From: an uncultured Lachnoclostridium sp.
GTDB taxonomy: Bacteria > Bacillota > Clostridia > Lachnospirales > Lachnospiraceae
Reading direction: 5' to 3'
Assembly: GCA_944376715.1 (NCBI GenBank)
Contig: CALWDO010000002.1
Span: forward strand, 1 to 64,000
DNA: 64,000 nt
The position numbers and the translations under genes are program-made. This document shows, piece by piece, positions 33,294 to 41,330 of this stretch. The number at the start of each line of letters is the position of its first letter. Position 1 is the stretch's first letter. The notes below the pieces were generated by a model, which saw only the letters and a program-made list of their open reading frames with translations, did not search any database and was not told the DNA's origin.

Positions 33294-33993
33294 CCCGCAG
33301 CGCCTCCCTGATCCTTTCCGCGTCTATCTGGTCTTTCTCAAAAGTACGGCCGATCCGGCCATTTTCCAGCACCAGCACCCGGTCTGACGTGAGCGTGACG
33401 CTCTCCAGTATATGAGAGGCAAATAAGACTGTCCCGTATGCCTTATATCTCCGGATCAGCCGGTATAAATATTCCGTGCTCTGAAAGTCCAGCCCGTTCA
33501 CCGGCTCATCCAGAAAAAGAAGCTCCGGCTTCAATGCGAACGCAGTGATCAGGAACGCCTTTTTCCGGTTCCCCGTGGACAGCTCTTTCAGCAATACATC
33601 CTGATATTCCGCGAAATGAAATCCTTCCGCTATTTCTCCCGGATCAGGCATATCTTTTCCGGTTTTCCCGTAGGCCCTGCAGACATAAGAGAAATACTCC
33701 CGAAACGTAAAGTACGCAAATGAATGGTCCTCATCGAACACCGTATAACGACAGCGTTTGAACGTTTCATCCCGGAAATCCGCCGGACGGGAACCGCCCT
33801 GGACCACATCCCCCCGGCAGTTTTTCAAAAGCCCCGACAAAGCCCTGAGCAGCGTCGTCTTTCCGGCGACGTTCCAGCCGATCAGCCCCACCGCCTCATG
33901 TTTTTTCAACTCAAAGGAAAGACCTGAAAGCACCATCCTCTGCGGCGTGTACCAGGCCTTCAGATTACGTACTGTCAGGCAGGCAGCGTCCAT
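33277..33993 (-). CDS. ABC transporter ATP-binding protein
   Basis: 238 residues from the ATG at 33993, preceded by GGGGAGGGGCGG. The Walker A is GWNVAGKTTLLRALSG; the signature LSTGNRKKAFLITAF is a divergent LSGGQ; Walker B is LLFLDEPVNGLDFQSTE; the switch histidine is in FASHILE. It would power the membrane protein encoded next. It starts one base upstream of the small membrane ORF stop region, so it is coupled to it. Confidence 0.9.
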   Translation of the reverse strand: MDAACLTVRNLKAWYTPQRMVLSGLSFELKKHEAVGLIGWNVAGKTTLLRALSGLLKNCRGDVVQGGSRPADFRDETFKRCRYTVFDEDHSFAYFTFREYFSYVCRAYGKTGKDMPDPGEIAEGFHFAEYQDVLLKELSTGNRKKAFLITAFALKPELLFLDEPVNGLDFQSTEYLYRLIRRYKAYGTVLFASHILESVTLTSDRVLVLENGRIGRTFEKDQIDAERIREALRDENNV

Positions 33994-33994
33994 C

Positions 33995-34150
33995 TTACCG
34001 CCCCTCCCCGCCGTCTTTTGTTTTTTTCCAGAGATCATAGGCGCTCCATCCGAAGACGGCTCCCACGATCAGGAACAAAGGGTTCATACTGATCACCCCA
34101 ACCACTACCCACAGTAAAGTCATTGCAATTCGAAAATACACATGTTTCAT
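33995..34150 (-). CDS. 51-residue membrane peptide upstream of the ABC genes
   Basis: Starts MKHVYFRIAMTLLWVVVG at 34150 with a strong ribosome site (GGAGGAGAATGGATT), spans the membrane twice (about residues 8-22 and 24-40, FLIVGAVFGWSAYDLW) and ends KKTKDGGEGR. The stop at 33995 is next to the ATPase start at 33993, which is translational coupling. It is probably a small subunit of the transporter or a signalling peptide; no cleavage motif is evident. Confidence 0.7.
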   Translation of the reverse strand: MKHVYFRIAMTLLWVVVGVISMNPLFLIVGAVFGWSAYDLWKKTKDGGEGR

Positions 34151-34207
34151 AATCCATTCTCCTCCATAACTGTTTTCCTTTCATGGCTCTATCATAGACA
34201 AAAAAAC

Positions 34208-34236
34208 GCCGTTCTGCGGAAATGTCCGCAAACGGC
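34208..34236. terminator. Bidirectional-type terminator after the histidine kinase gene
   Basis: GCCGTTCTGCGGA (34208-34220) pairs with TCCGCAAACGGC (34225-34236) apart from one mismatched position; A-rich and T-rich tracts flank both sides. On the minus strand it ends the kinase transcript before the ABC genes. Confidence 0.75.
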
Positions 34237-34263
34237 ATTTTTTTGTCCCCGAATGAATAGAAA

Positions 34264-35565
34264 TTATGTTTCTTTGCGCAGATCCGGAAGAGAGAGCGTC
34301 ACAACCGCCCGGAAAACATTTCCCTCAAAAGAGGTCTGCACGGTCCCGTCGTATTTCTCCGCCGCGGCCTGCACGCTTCGGATTCCCCAGCCGTGAAGTC
34401 CCTGCCCGGATTTGGCGGACACCAGGCGTCCGTCTCTCTCCATCGGTTCCTGCGCAAACGTATTTTCCACTTTCACCACCAGCATCCGGTAAATCCGGCG
34501 GATGGTAAGCGATACCCGTCTCTGGGCCGGATCCGGCACCTTCTCTGCGGCCTCCAGCGCATTGTCCAGAAGATTCCCCAATATCGCGCACAGATCCGCG
34601 CCATGCAGATTGGCGTGTCTTGGATATTCTACCTGTACCTCCATCCGGATCCCCGCCGCTTCGGCTGCCGCTTTCTTGCTGCCTATCAGGTAATCCGCCC
34701 CCTCATCGCCGGTCCAGGACTGTTCCGTCAGATTCCGGACCGGCTGCTGCAGTTCACTTAGATAATGACGCGCTTCCTCATATTTCCCCGTGTCCAGAAA
34801 GCGCTGCAGTACTCCGATGTGATTGTGAAAATCATGAAACAGCCTGGCGTTTACCCCGTACATCCGGTTCAGCTCCGTATAGTCCCTTTCCAGAAGCTCC
34901 GCCTGCTCTGCCTTCACCTCTGCCAGCTCCCGCTCCACTTCATACTGTCTGCGCATCCGGAAAATCAGGATGGAGATCATACAGATCAGAGACAGGATCA
35001 TCCAGATATCCAGCGTATCGCCGGATATGACAAGCATGCGCTGTTCCGAAAGCGATATCGTACCCACGAAGCCCAGAATCGCCAGCCCCGACGCCAGGCG
35101 GAACCCGTCCTTTTCTCCCAGAGCCGGACGCCGCCTTATATACAGGCATAATCCCGCCGCCGCTATGCTGACCGTCCAGCCTGCCGCCATCCCTGAATAC
35201 GCGGCCGATACCGGCCGCCCCGACGCTGCCTGCACCAGTTCCGCCCCCGCTTCCGCCAGAAAGATCCAGAGAGAAAAGCCAATCTCATAGAATATATTCA
35301 CAAACAGGCTCTGGCGCATGTCTGCCCCGCAGTGTCTCTTTTCATACGCTGCCATCCAGAGACTTTCCAGAGCGATGCTCAGCGATAACGGCGCCCCGGT
35401 TACCGCCAATACCGCCGACAGGATCACCGTTCCCAATATCCCCGTAAGGACCGCTCTCTTTCCCGGGCGATCCATTCTCAGTATATGGGACGCCAGGAAA
35501 TATCCTGCCGCCATACGCACGATCCCGGTCAGGATCTCCGATATCAGAAAAAACAAATGGATCAT
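34264..35565 (-). CDS. AgrC/ComD-like sensor histidine kinase (GHKL type)
   Basis: 433 residues from the ATG at 35565 (MIHLFFLISEILTGIV), which overlaps the response regulator stop. Six or seven membrane helices fill residues 1-205. The cytoplasmic part has RLFHDFHNHIGVLQRFL, with the phospho-accepting histidine in the FHNHI motif typical of AgrC-like kinases, and a GHKL ATPase with ILGNLLDNALEAAEKV (N box) and GQGLHGWGIRSVQ (G box). It senses a peptide or small molecule and phosphorylates the LytTR regulator encoded before it. Confidence 0.92.
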   Translation of the reverse strand: MIHLFFLISEILTGIVRMAAGYFLASHILRMDRPGKRAVLTGILGTVILSAVLAVTGAPLSLSIALESLWMAAYEKRHCGADMRQSLFVNIFYEIGFSLWIFLAEAGAELVQAASGRPVSAAYSGMAAGWTVSIAAAGLCLYIRRRPALGEKDGFRLASGLAILGFVGTISLSEQRMLVISGDTLDIWMILSLICMISILIFRMRRQYEVERELAEVKAEQAELLERDYTELNRMYGVNARLFHDFHNHIGVLQRFLDTGKYEEARHYLSELQQPVRNLTEQSWTGDEGADYLIGSKKAAAEAAGIRMEVQVEYPRHANLHGADLCAILGNLLDNALEAAEKVPDPAQRRVSLTIRRIYRMLVVKVENTFAQEPMERDGRLVSAKSGQGLHGWGIRSVQAAAEKYDGTVQTSFEGNVFRAVVTLSLPDLRKET

Positions 35566-36281
35566 ATATGATTCCCCCAGTACCGGTTGATCTCCTCCTT
35601 CACAGACTGAAGATGAGAACGGCTCACCGGCAGGACGGACCCGTCTTTCAGAACTGCCGTATTCCCCTTCACCTGCGCAATATGGATCAGATTGACGATG
35701 CATCCCCGGTCAATATAAATAAATTCCTCCGCGTCCAGTTCCTCATGAATCTGCGCCAGGGTCCGGCGCACTTTCGACACGCCCGCGGCGGTAACAATGG
35801 CCGCGTTCTTGCCGTCCCTTTCAATATAATAAATAGATTTATAAGGAATACGCTCCAGACGGCTGTTCGTCCGGATCGTATAGACCCGGTCCGCCTCCAG
35901 TTCCAGCAGCTTCACCGCGTCCAGAACCGCGGCGGGAAGCCTCCGGTTCAGATCATTCTTCGGGACATAGCGGAAAACGGACAGTTCGTAGGCATCGACG
36001 GCATATTCTATATGGGATGTGATAAATATGATCTTCACATCCGGCAGATACGGGCGGACCTTTTCCGCGATCTCCATCCCGTCGATCCCCGGCATCTCGA
36101 TATCCAGCAGCAGAATATCATAAAAAAAACCGTCCTCCGTGATGTCGGAGAGCAGATTGTCGCTGCGCGTATAGACCGCCGTCTCATACACCGTCCGGTT
36201 TTCGCTTAAAATTTCACGGATCTTGTCCTGGTGGAGACGCGCCGTATTTTCCTCATCGTCGCAGACCGCGATACGGATCAT
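35562..36281 (-). CDS. LytTR-family response regulator
   Basis: 239 residues. The receiver domain (residues 1-120) has the acidic DDEE near the N-terminus, the phospho-accepting aspartate in ILLLDIEMPGIDG, IFITSHIEYAVDAYE and a lysine in RYVPKND. The LytTR DNA-binding domain covers about 135-235 (RIPYKSIYYIERDGKNAAI; FIYIDRGCIVNLIHI; LPVSRSHLQSVKEEI). It is co-transcribed with the kinase and probably controls the ABC genes downstream. Stop and kinase start overlap by 4 bp. Confidence 0.94.
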   Translation of the reverse strand: MIRIAVCDDEENTARLHQDKIREILSENRTVYETAVYTRSDNLLSDITEDGFFYDILLLDIEMPGIDGMEIAEKVRPYLPDVKIIFITSHIEYAVDAYELSVFRYVPKNDLNRRLPAAVLDAVKLLELEADRVYTIRTNSRLERIPYKSIYYIERDGKNAAIVTAAGVSKVRRTLAQIHEELDAEEFIYIDRGCIVNLIHIAQVKGNTAVLKDGSVLPVSRSHLQSVKEEINRYWGNHI

Positions 36282-36342
36282 GATGTTTCCCTCCCGAAAT
36301 TTTCAATAATTATACCCATATCCATTCACTTTTTTCAATATC

Positions 36343-36362
36343 AAAAGTGAATATTCACTTTT
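36343..36362. promoter_or_regulatory. Perfect 20-bp palindrome upstream of the two-component system
   Basis: AAAAGTGAATATTCACTTTT is its own reverse complement. A half-site TTCACTTTT lies ~20 bp to the left (about 36325). The position between the divergent LytTR gene and the ATPase gene suits a regulator site; the direct repeats typical of LytTR sites were not seen. Confidence 0.5.
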
Positions 36363-36424
36363 GTTTTCATCTTTAAATTGATCAAGTCTATGATACTGCT
36401 TGAGAAAGTCCCGTTCCAATACAT

Positions 36425-36540
36425 AAAAATGTTCATCTGCACATAAAATAGGAATGTCAAAGAATAAATTCATAATTGACTTTGATTATACCGGATCATA
36501 TAATATTACTAAAAAATGTTCATTCGCACAGAAATAAGGA
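36425..36540 (+). repeat. Direct repeat in the leader of the AAA ATPase gene
   Basis: 29-bp copies at 36425-36453 and 36512-36540 match at 24 positions. Both run from AAAAATGTTCAT through CGCACA or TGCACA to AGGA. The second copy includes the ATPase ribosome site, so the first may be a duplicated or decayed copy of the same leader. Confidence 0.5.
36476..36504 (+). promoter_or_regulatory. Promoter of the AAA ATPase gene
   Basis: TTGACT (36476-36481), a 17-bp spacer and a perfect TATAAT (36499-36504), lying between the two direct-repeat copies. Confidence 0.7.
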
Positions 36541-36546
36541 GTCATC

Positions 36547-37800
36547 ATGGAAATTGAAAGAAATGCTTACCTTCAGGAGTTGATACAGAAAAAAAATAAC
36601 GGAATGATAAAAGTTATCACAGGGATACGCAGATGCGGGAAATCGTATTTGCTGTTCAATATATTTAAGGCATATCTGATGAAGAATGGGGTAAAGGAAG
36701 ATCATATTATTGAAATTGCCCTGGACGGCATCGAAAGCGAAGAATTAAGGGATCCCAAAACATGCTATCAGTATGTCAAAGGCGTGGTAAAGGACAGTGA
36801 CACATACTATCTGATCTTGGATGAAATACAATTCATGCCCCGGTTTGAGGAAGTACTAAACAGTCTGCTCCGCATAAAAAATCTGGACATTTATGTTACT
36901 GGAAGTAATTCCAGGCTTCTGTCCAGTGATATCGTAACAGAGTTTCGGGGAAGAGGGGACGAACTACGAGTTTATCCCCTCTCATTCTCAGAATTTTATT
37001 CTGTTTACGACGGAGACTTTGAAGACGCCTGGGATGAATATATGACCTATGGAGGGCTGCCGCAGATTGTCAGTTTTCGAACAGAACGTCAAAAAGCAGA
37101 ATATTTGAAAAATATTTTTGCAAATGTCTATTTGAAAGATGTAATCGAAAGAAATAACATTCAACACGCAGATGAACTGAATACCTTGGTTGATATTCTT
37201 GCTTCCGCTATTGGATGTCTGACAAATCCTACAAAGATTTCCAATACATTTGCAAGCGAGCGTCAGGCACGTTATACCAACAAAACAATTTCCAGACATA
37301 TTGATTATCTGGAAGAGGCGTTTCTGATCTCTAAAGCAAACAGGTATGACATTAAAGGACGAAAGTATATCGGAGCAAATTTAAAATATTATTTTACGGA
37401 CGTAGGACTCAGAAATTCGCGGCTGAATTTCAGACAGCAGGAACCGACCTATCTGATGGAAAATGTTGTTTACAACGAGCTGCTTATTCGAGGATACAAT
37501 GTTGATGTAGGCATATTGGATATATTTTCAAATAATATGGATGGAAAAAGAGTTCGCAAACAGCTTGAGGTCGACTTTGTAGTCAATCAGGGAAGCCAAA
37601 GATACTATATTCAGGTTGCCTATGACATGACATCGAGAGAGAAACAGTCGCAGGAATTTCACTCTCTGCGCAGTATTCCCGATTCCTTTAAAAAAATAAT
37701 CATTGTCGGCGGAACTTCAAAACCCTGGAGAAACGAAGAAGGGTTTGTGATTATGGGAATGAAGTATTTTCTGCTGAATCGGAACAGTCTGGAATTCTGA
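36547..37800 (+). CDS. AAA-type ATPase with DUF4143 C-terminal domain
   Basis: 417 residues. The ATPase core has VITGIRRCGKSYLLFN (Walker A), YLILDEIQFMPRFEEVL (Walker B) and IYVTGSNSRLLSSDI (sensor 1). A winged-helix region follows (TNKTISRHIDYLEEAFL), then the DUF4143 domain with LMENVVYNELLIRGYNV and the nuclease-like motif QLEVDFVVNQG. These proteins are common in gut anaerobes and their role is unknown; the Asp of EVDFV in some relatives belongs to a PD-(D/E)xK-like fold. The ribosome site is AAGGAGTCATC. It is a single gene. Confidence 0.9.
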   Translation: MEIERNAYLQELIQKKNNGMIKVITGIRRCGKSYLLFNIFKAYLMKNGVKEDHIIEIALDGIESEELRDPKTCYQYVKGVVKDSDTYYLILDEIQFMPRFEEVLNSLLRIKNLDIYVTGSNSRLLSSDIVTEFRGRGDELRVYPLSFSEFYSVYDGDFEDAWDEYMTYGGLPQIVSFRTERQKAEYLKNIFANVYLKDVIERNNIQHADELNTLVDILASAIGCLTNPTKISNTFASERQARYTNKTISRHIDYLEEAFLISKANRYDIKGRKYIGANLKYYFTDVGLRNSRLNFRQQEPTYLMENVVYNELLIRGYNVDVGILDIFSNNMDGKRVRKQLEVDFVVNQGSQRYYIQVAYDMTSREKQSQEFHSLRSIPDSFKKIIIVGGTSKPWRNEEGFVIMGMKYFLLNRNSLEF

Positions 37801-37805
37801 CCCCC

Positions 37806-37880
37806 CGCCGGAAAGCTCACCGGTTCCCGCGTACCGCTGGATGTTTGGCCATCTGAACAAGTGTAGAGCCAAAGAGTATG
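37806..37880. pseudogene. Chimeric remnant of AraC-like and MFS-like genes
   Basis: 37806-37842 (CGCCGGAAAGCT...GGAT) closely resembles codons for AAGKLTGSCAPILD of the AraC-type gene at 38670. Directly after it, on the minus strand, codons reading ILFGSTLVQMA match the N-terminus of the MFS gene at 39504, differing mainly at third codon positions. Neither part has a start or a complete frame. It is a recombination scar from a related gene pair. Confidence 0.6.
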
Positions 37881-37986
37881 TTCCCACCCGACATGTTTGT
37901 CCGGCACCTGAAACGGCATTTTCTCGCTTTATGTCGTGTAAAAACCAGACATTCCGTTTTATCTTGTGGGTGAAGGAGGTTAAAAA

Positions 37987-38589
37987 ATGGACCAGCAAAA
38001 AATAGGACGTTTTCTGAAAGAACTTCGGAAAGCAAAAAATCTCACCCAGGAACAACTTGCAGAAAGGCTGAATATATCCGGACGAACCGTCTCCCGTTGG
38101 GAAACCGGAAACAACATGCCAGACATCAGCCTGCTGGTCGAACTGGCAGAGTTTTATGATGTAAGTATTCCTGAAATCATCGATGGAGAAAGGAAAAGCG
38201 AGACTATGGAAAAAGAAGTAAAAGAAGTTGCCGAAAAAATGTCGGACTATGCAGGAACCGAAAAAGAGACCCTTATCAAAAACATACGAAATCTTAGCCT
38301 CATGGGAGTCTGCGCACTTGCAGTATATTTTCTTCTTGACGTAACAGGCGCTGCCCTGCAGAACGCCATATTGGAAAGTATATACCTGTACTGTCAAACG
38401 CTGATCTATGTTACAACCCTTTTGATTCCCTTATATACGACCGGACTGCTGGGGAAATTTGAACAGAGAAAAAAGAACAAAAGATTTGACTGCATGTCCG
38501 GACCTGTCAGGATCATTATATGCGTCATTGGTGCGTTCGCCGTCGCAGCAGTCGTTCAAATACTTTTGTCAAATATTCCGATCTTATGA
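37987..38589 (+). CDS. Xre-family HTH regulator with membrane domain
   Basis: 200 residues. Residues 5-62 are an Xre helix-turn-helix (FLKELRKAKNLTQEQLAERL; SGRTVSRWETGNNMPD). After a charged linker come three or four hydrophobic segments (residues ~100-195). GAAGGAGGTTAAAAA precedes the ATG. It is one of three membrane-linked Xre proteins in the window. Its target is unknown. Confidence 0.85.
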   Translation: MDQQKIGRFLKELRKAKNLTQEQLAERLNISGRTVSRWETGNNMPDISLLVELAEFYDVSIPEIIDGERKSETMEKEVKEVAEKMSDYAGTEKETLIKNIRNLSLMGVCALAVYFLLDVTGAALQNAILESIYLYCQTLIYVTTLLIPLYTTGLLGKFEQRKKNKRFDCMSGPVRIIICVIGAFAVAAVVQILLSNIPIL

Positions 38590-38669
38590 CAAAACCCGCC
38601 GGATTGCGCAAGATTCATGAAACAATCTCTGTCCGTTTCCGCTATACTTTCTGAAGGAAGGAGGCCGCC

Positions 38670-39491
38670 ATGACAGACCAGATGCTTGCGGGCGTCGGCG
38701 CCGCAGTCGAATATATAGAATCCCACCTGGAATCCCGGCTGGACCTGGACCAGGTGGCGGCCGCTGCGCATTATTCCAAATACCATCTGCATCGGATTTT
38801 TTCCGAGACAGTCGGCATCCCTGTGCACGAGTATGTGCGGAGACGGCGGCTCACAAAAGCCGCCGGAAAGCTTACCGGTTCCTGCGCGCCGATTCTGGAT
38901 ATCGCGCTTGACTGCGGTTATGAAAGCCAACGGGCATTTACCACCGCTTTCCGGGAAATGTACAAGCTTTCTCCGGCAGAATACCGCAGGCAGGGAAATT
39001 TCTATCCATTACAGGTGCCTTTTTCACTCCGTCGTGAGATCTCAGGCGATATATGCTCCCCTGACAAGATCCGTCCGGCGAAGAAGGAAGACATCCCGGC
39101 TTGGATGGATCTGGTCTGGCAGACTGTCGGCGGATATCCGCATCTTACCAAGCAAGGATATCTGCCGGATCTGCAAAGAAGCATCGCCGAACGGCGCGCT
39201 TTCCTGTGGGAAGACGCGGGACAGGCTGCAGGAATTCTGATCTTTTCCCCGGAATCCGGCAACATAGAATTTATCGGCATTCATCCGCAGTACCGAAAGC
39301 AGAATATCTTTTCCGCCTTTCTGGACCGATTGCGCATGGAGTATCCGTCCTGCCTCCGGTTCCAGATCACGACCTACCGGGATCAGGACAAAGCCGATCC
39401 GGGATCTGCTGTGCCTGGGATTTCTTCCCGATTGCCTGCTCACGGAATACGGTTATCCTACCCAGCGCTTCCTCCTTCCTATATCACCTAA
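38670..39491 (+). CDS. AraC-family regulator with GNAT-like C-terminus, probably frameshifted
   Basis: 273 residues as read. Residues 1-110 are an AraC DNA-binding domain (LDQVAAAAHYSKYHLHRIF; ILDIALDCGYESQRAFTTAF), and 130-230 are GNAT-like (IEFIGIHPQYRKQNIFSAFLD). After KADPG, near 39405, the frame gives a proline-rich tail without homology. The +1-shifted frame instead reads DLLCLGFLPDCLLTEYGYPT then QRFLLP, a natural-looking GNAT end. So one base appears gained or two lost near 39405, by mutation or sequencing error. The MFS gene follows by 12 bp. Confidence 0.75.
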   Translation: MTDQMLAGVGAAVEYIESHLESRLDLDQVAAAAHYSKYHLHRIFSETVGIPVHEYVRRRRLTKAAGKLTGSCAPILDIALDCGYESQRAFTTAFREMYKLSPAEYRRQGNFYPLQVPFSLRREISGDICSPDKIRPAKKEDIPAWMDLVWQTVGGYPHLTKQGYLPDLQRSIAERRAFLWEDAGQAAGILIFSPESGNIEFIGIHPQYRKQNIFSAFLDRLRMEYPSCLRFQITTYRDQDKADPGSAVPGISSRLPAHGIRLSYPALPPSYIT

Positions 39492-39503
39492 GGAGGAATT
39501 CAC

Positions 39504-40691
39504 ATGCGCAAGAAAGTCATTTTATTTCTGATCAGCCAGAGCATCACGCTCTTCGGCTCCACGCTGGTCCAGATGGCAGTCGTCTGGTACGCTACTCTGC
39601 TGACCTCATCCGGAGTCTGGGTCGCCGCTTTCAGCGTCTGCTCGTATCTTCCCCAGTTTCTCGTCTCTTTCTGGGGCGGCGTCTGGGCGGACCGTTTCCC
39701 CGGGAAACGGCTGATTGCAGGGGCTGATGCCGCTATCGCAGCAGTCACGCTGGCCATGGCCACGGCGATCCCTCATATTCAGGACCGGACAATTCTGCTT
39801 TTCTTACTGCTTCTCATGTCGGCAGTCCGCTCTCTGGGGGCGGGAATCCAGACTCCGGCAGTCCATGCCGCTCTGCCCCGGCTGGTTCCGGAAGAACAGC
39901 TGATGCGTGCAAACGGCATCAACGCGGCTTTACAGTCTCTGGTACAGTTCGCGGCGCCTGCGGCGGCCGGAGCCGTATTAGTCTCCTTTTCCCTTCGCAG
40001 TACGCTTCTGATTGATGTCCTGACCGCCGCGCTGGGGATCGGTCTGCTGTGCATGGTTCCGCTCCCTTTTCGGAGACTTCCGGAAGAAAAAACATCCGCC
40101 TTTCAGGAACTGAAAAGCGGAATCTCTTATGCCGTTTCCAACCGGGATGTGGGCGTGCTTTTGTTGATTTACGGAGGCTTTGTATTTCTCTGCGTTCCCG
40201 CCGGATATCTGTCCGGTCTGTTTGTAAGCAGAATTTACGGTGAATCCTACGGATACCTGACCGCTGTGGAACTGGCCGGATTCGCAGGCATGACCGCAGG
40301 CGGACTCCTGGCCGCATACAGCGGACAGTCCCGGAAAAAGGCGCGCACTCTCCGGAACAGTCTGACTGTCTTCGGAGCCATGGCCGTCCTGATGGCGGTT
40401 TCCAGCCGGTTTATTCCTTATCTGATTCTGATGGCAGTCTACGGCGTCGCGCTGACCGGTGTGCAGACCTCTCTGACCACTCTCCTGCAGGAAAAAACAG
40501 AGACTTTCATGCAGGGTCGCATTTTCGGGCTTTTCAGTTCCATGTATTCAGGCTTCCTGCCTCTTGGCATGGCAGTCTTCGGACCGCTGGCGGATCATAT
40601 TCCTCTGCGCATTCTCATGGTCCTTTCCGGGGCAGCCTTAATCGGTCTGGGTAAATGCTCTTGTACCATAAGGTGTCTTGCAAAAACTTAG
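39504..40691 (+). CDS. MFS transporter, C-terminus probably replaced
   Basis: 395 residues with about eleven membrane segments; starts MRKKVILFLISQSITLFGST and shows the MFS loop GGVWADRFPGKRL between helices 2 and 3. It resembles macrolide- or drug-efflux MFS proteins. The last helix is cut short after MVLSGAALIGLG, and the ending CSCTIRCLAKT looks like a junction with foreign sequence at about 40650. It lies after the AraC-type gene with AAGGAGGAATTCAC as ribosome site, so it is probably controlled by it. Confidence 0.8.
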   Translation: MRKKVILFLISQSITLFGSTLVQMAVVWYATLLTSSGVWVAAFSVCSYLPQFLVSFWGGVWADRFPGKRLIAGADAAIAAVTLAMATAIPHIQDRTILLFLLLLMSAVRSLGAGIQTPAVHAALPRLVPEEQLMRANGINAALQSLVQFAAPAAAGAVLVSFSLRSTLLIDVLTAALGIGLLCMVPLPFRRLPEEKTSAFQELKSGISYAVSNRDVGVLLLIYGGFVFLCVPAGYLSGLFVSRIYGESYGYLTAVELAGFAGMTAGGLLAAYSGQSRKKARTLRNSLTVFGAMAVLMAVSSRFIPYLILMAVYGVALTGVQTSLTTLLQEKTETFMQGRIFGLFSSMYSGFLPLGMAVFGPLADHIPLRILMVLSGAALIGLGKCSCTIRCLAKT

Positions 40692-40772
40692 ATGTTAAGA
40701 TACGTTGCTTGTGGCAACGGGCGATTCAGACTACAATAACGGTAACGATAGAAAGAAAGGAGACTGTCCCTG

Positions 40773-41282
40773 ATGCTCAATGAAAATATTAAAGCAATCA
40801 GAAAATCCAAAGGGCTTTCGCAGCAGGAGCTTGCCGTCAAGCTGAACGTCGTACGGCAAACCGTTTCTAAATGGGAACAAGGTTTGTCGGTTCCCGACTC
40901 TGATATGTTAATCTCCATATCGGAAGTGCTTGAAACACCTGTAAGCACGCTGCTGGGAGAAACTGTCATTGAAGCGGAAGTTGATAACTTAAAAGCCATT
41001 TCCGAAAAACTAGAGGTGATAAATTTGCAGCTGGCACAGAGAAAGACTACGAGAAGAAAAATTATTCGCTGGCTGCTTATATCATTATGTATAATTATAG
41101 TAATGATTTTTGCGGCCCTGGCAATATTAAATAGTCCTTATTTGGGCTGGGATTACAGCGCCCCTGAAACCGCCGTTCTCGGAGTGGCTTTCCACTCGTT
41201 TGAATGGCTCTTTGTCAGGACAGCGCCGATTATCTTTATCATTGCTGTCATTGGAATTTTCTTAACACGAAAGAAAGAATGA
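40773..41282 (+). CDS. Xre-family HTH regulator with two membrane helices
   Basis: 169 residues. The N-terminal Xre helix-turn-helix (IRKSKGLSQQELAVKLN; VRQTVSKWEQGLSVPDSD) is followed by a coiled, charged stretch (70-95) and two hydrophobic helices (about 98-118 and 145-165). AGAAAGGAGACTGTCCCTG precedes the ATG, and GTTGCTTGTGGCAAC forms a hairpin about 60 bp upstream. It is closely similar in plan to the protein encoded at 12955. Confidence 0.85.
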   Translation: MLNENIKAIRKSKGLSQQELAVKLNVVRQTVSKWEQGLSVPDSDMLISISEVLETPVSTLLGETVIEAEVDNLKAISEKLEVINLQLAQRKTTRRKIIRWLLISLCIIIVMIFAALAILNSPYLGWDYSAPETAVLGVAFHSFEWLFVRTAPIIFIIAVIGIFLTRKKE

Positions 41283-41330
41283 AACTTTGACAAACCGAAG
41301 GCTTTCTAAAAGGAATACAGAGGGGACGAT

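Noticed and set aside
36547-37800. Mobile-element origin (transposase) for the AAA ATPase
   Set aside because: The Walker motifs and EVDFV region fit the DUF4143 ATPase family; no terminal inverted repeats or target duplications were seen.
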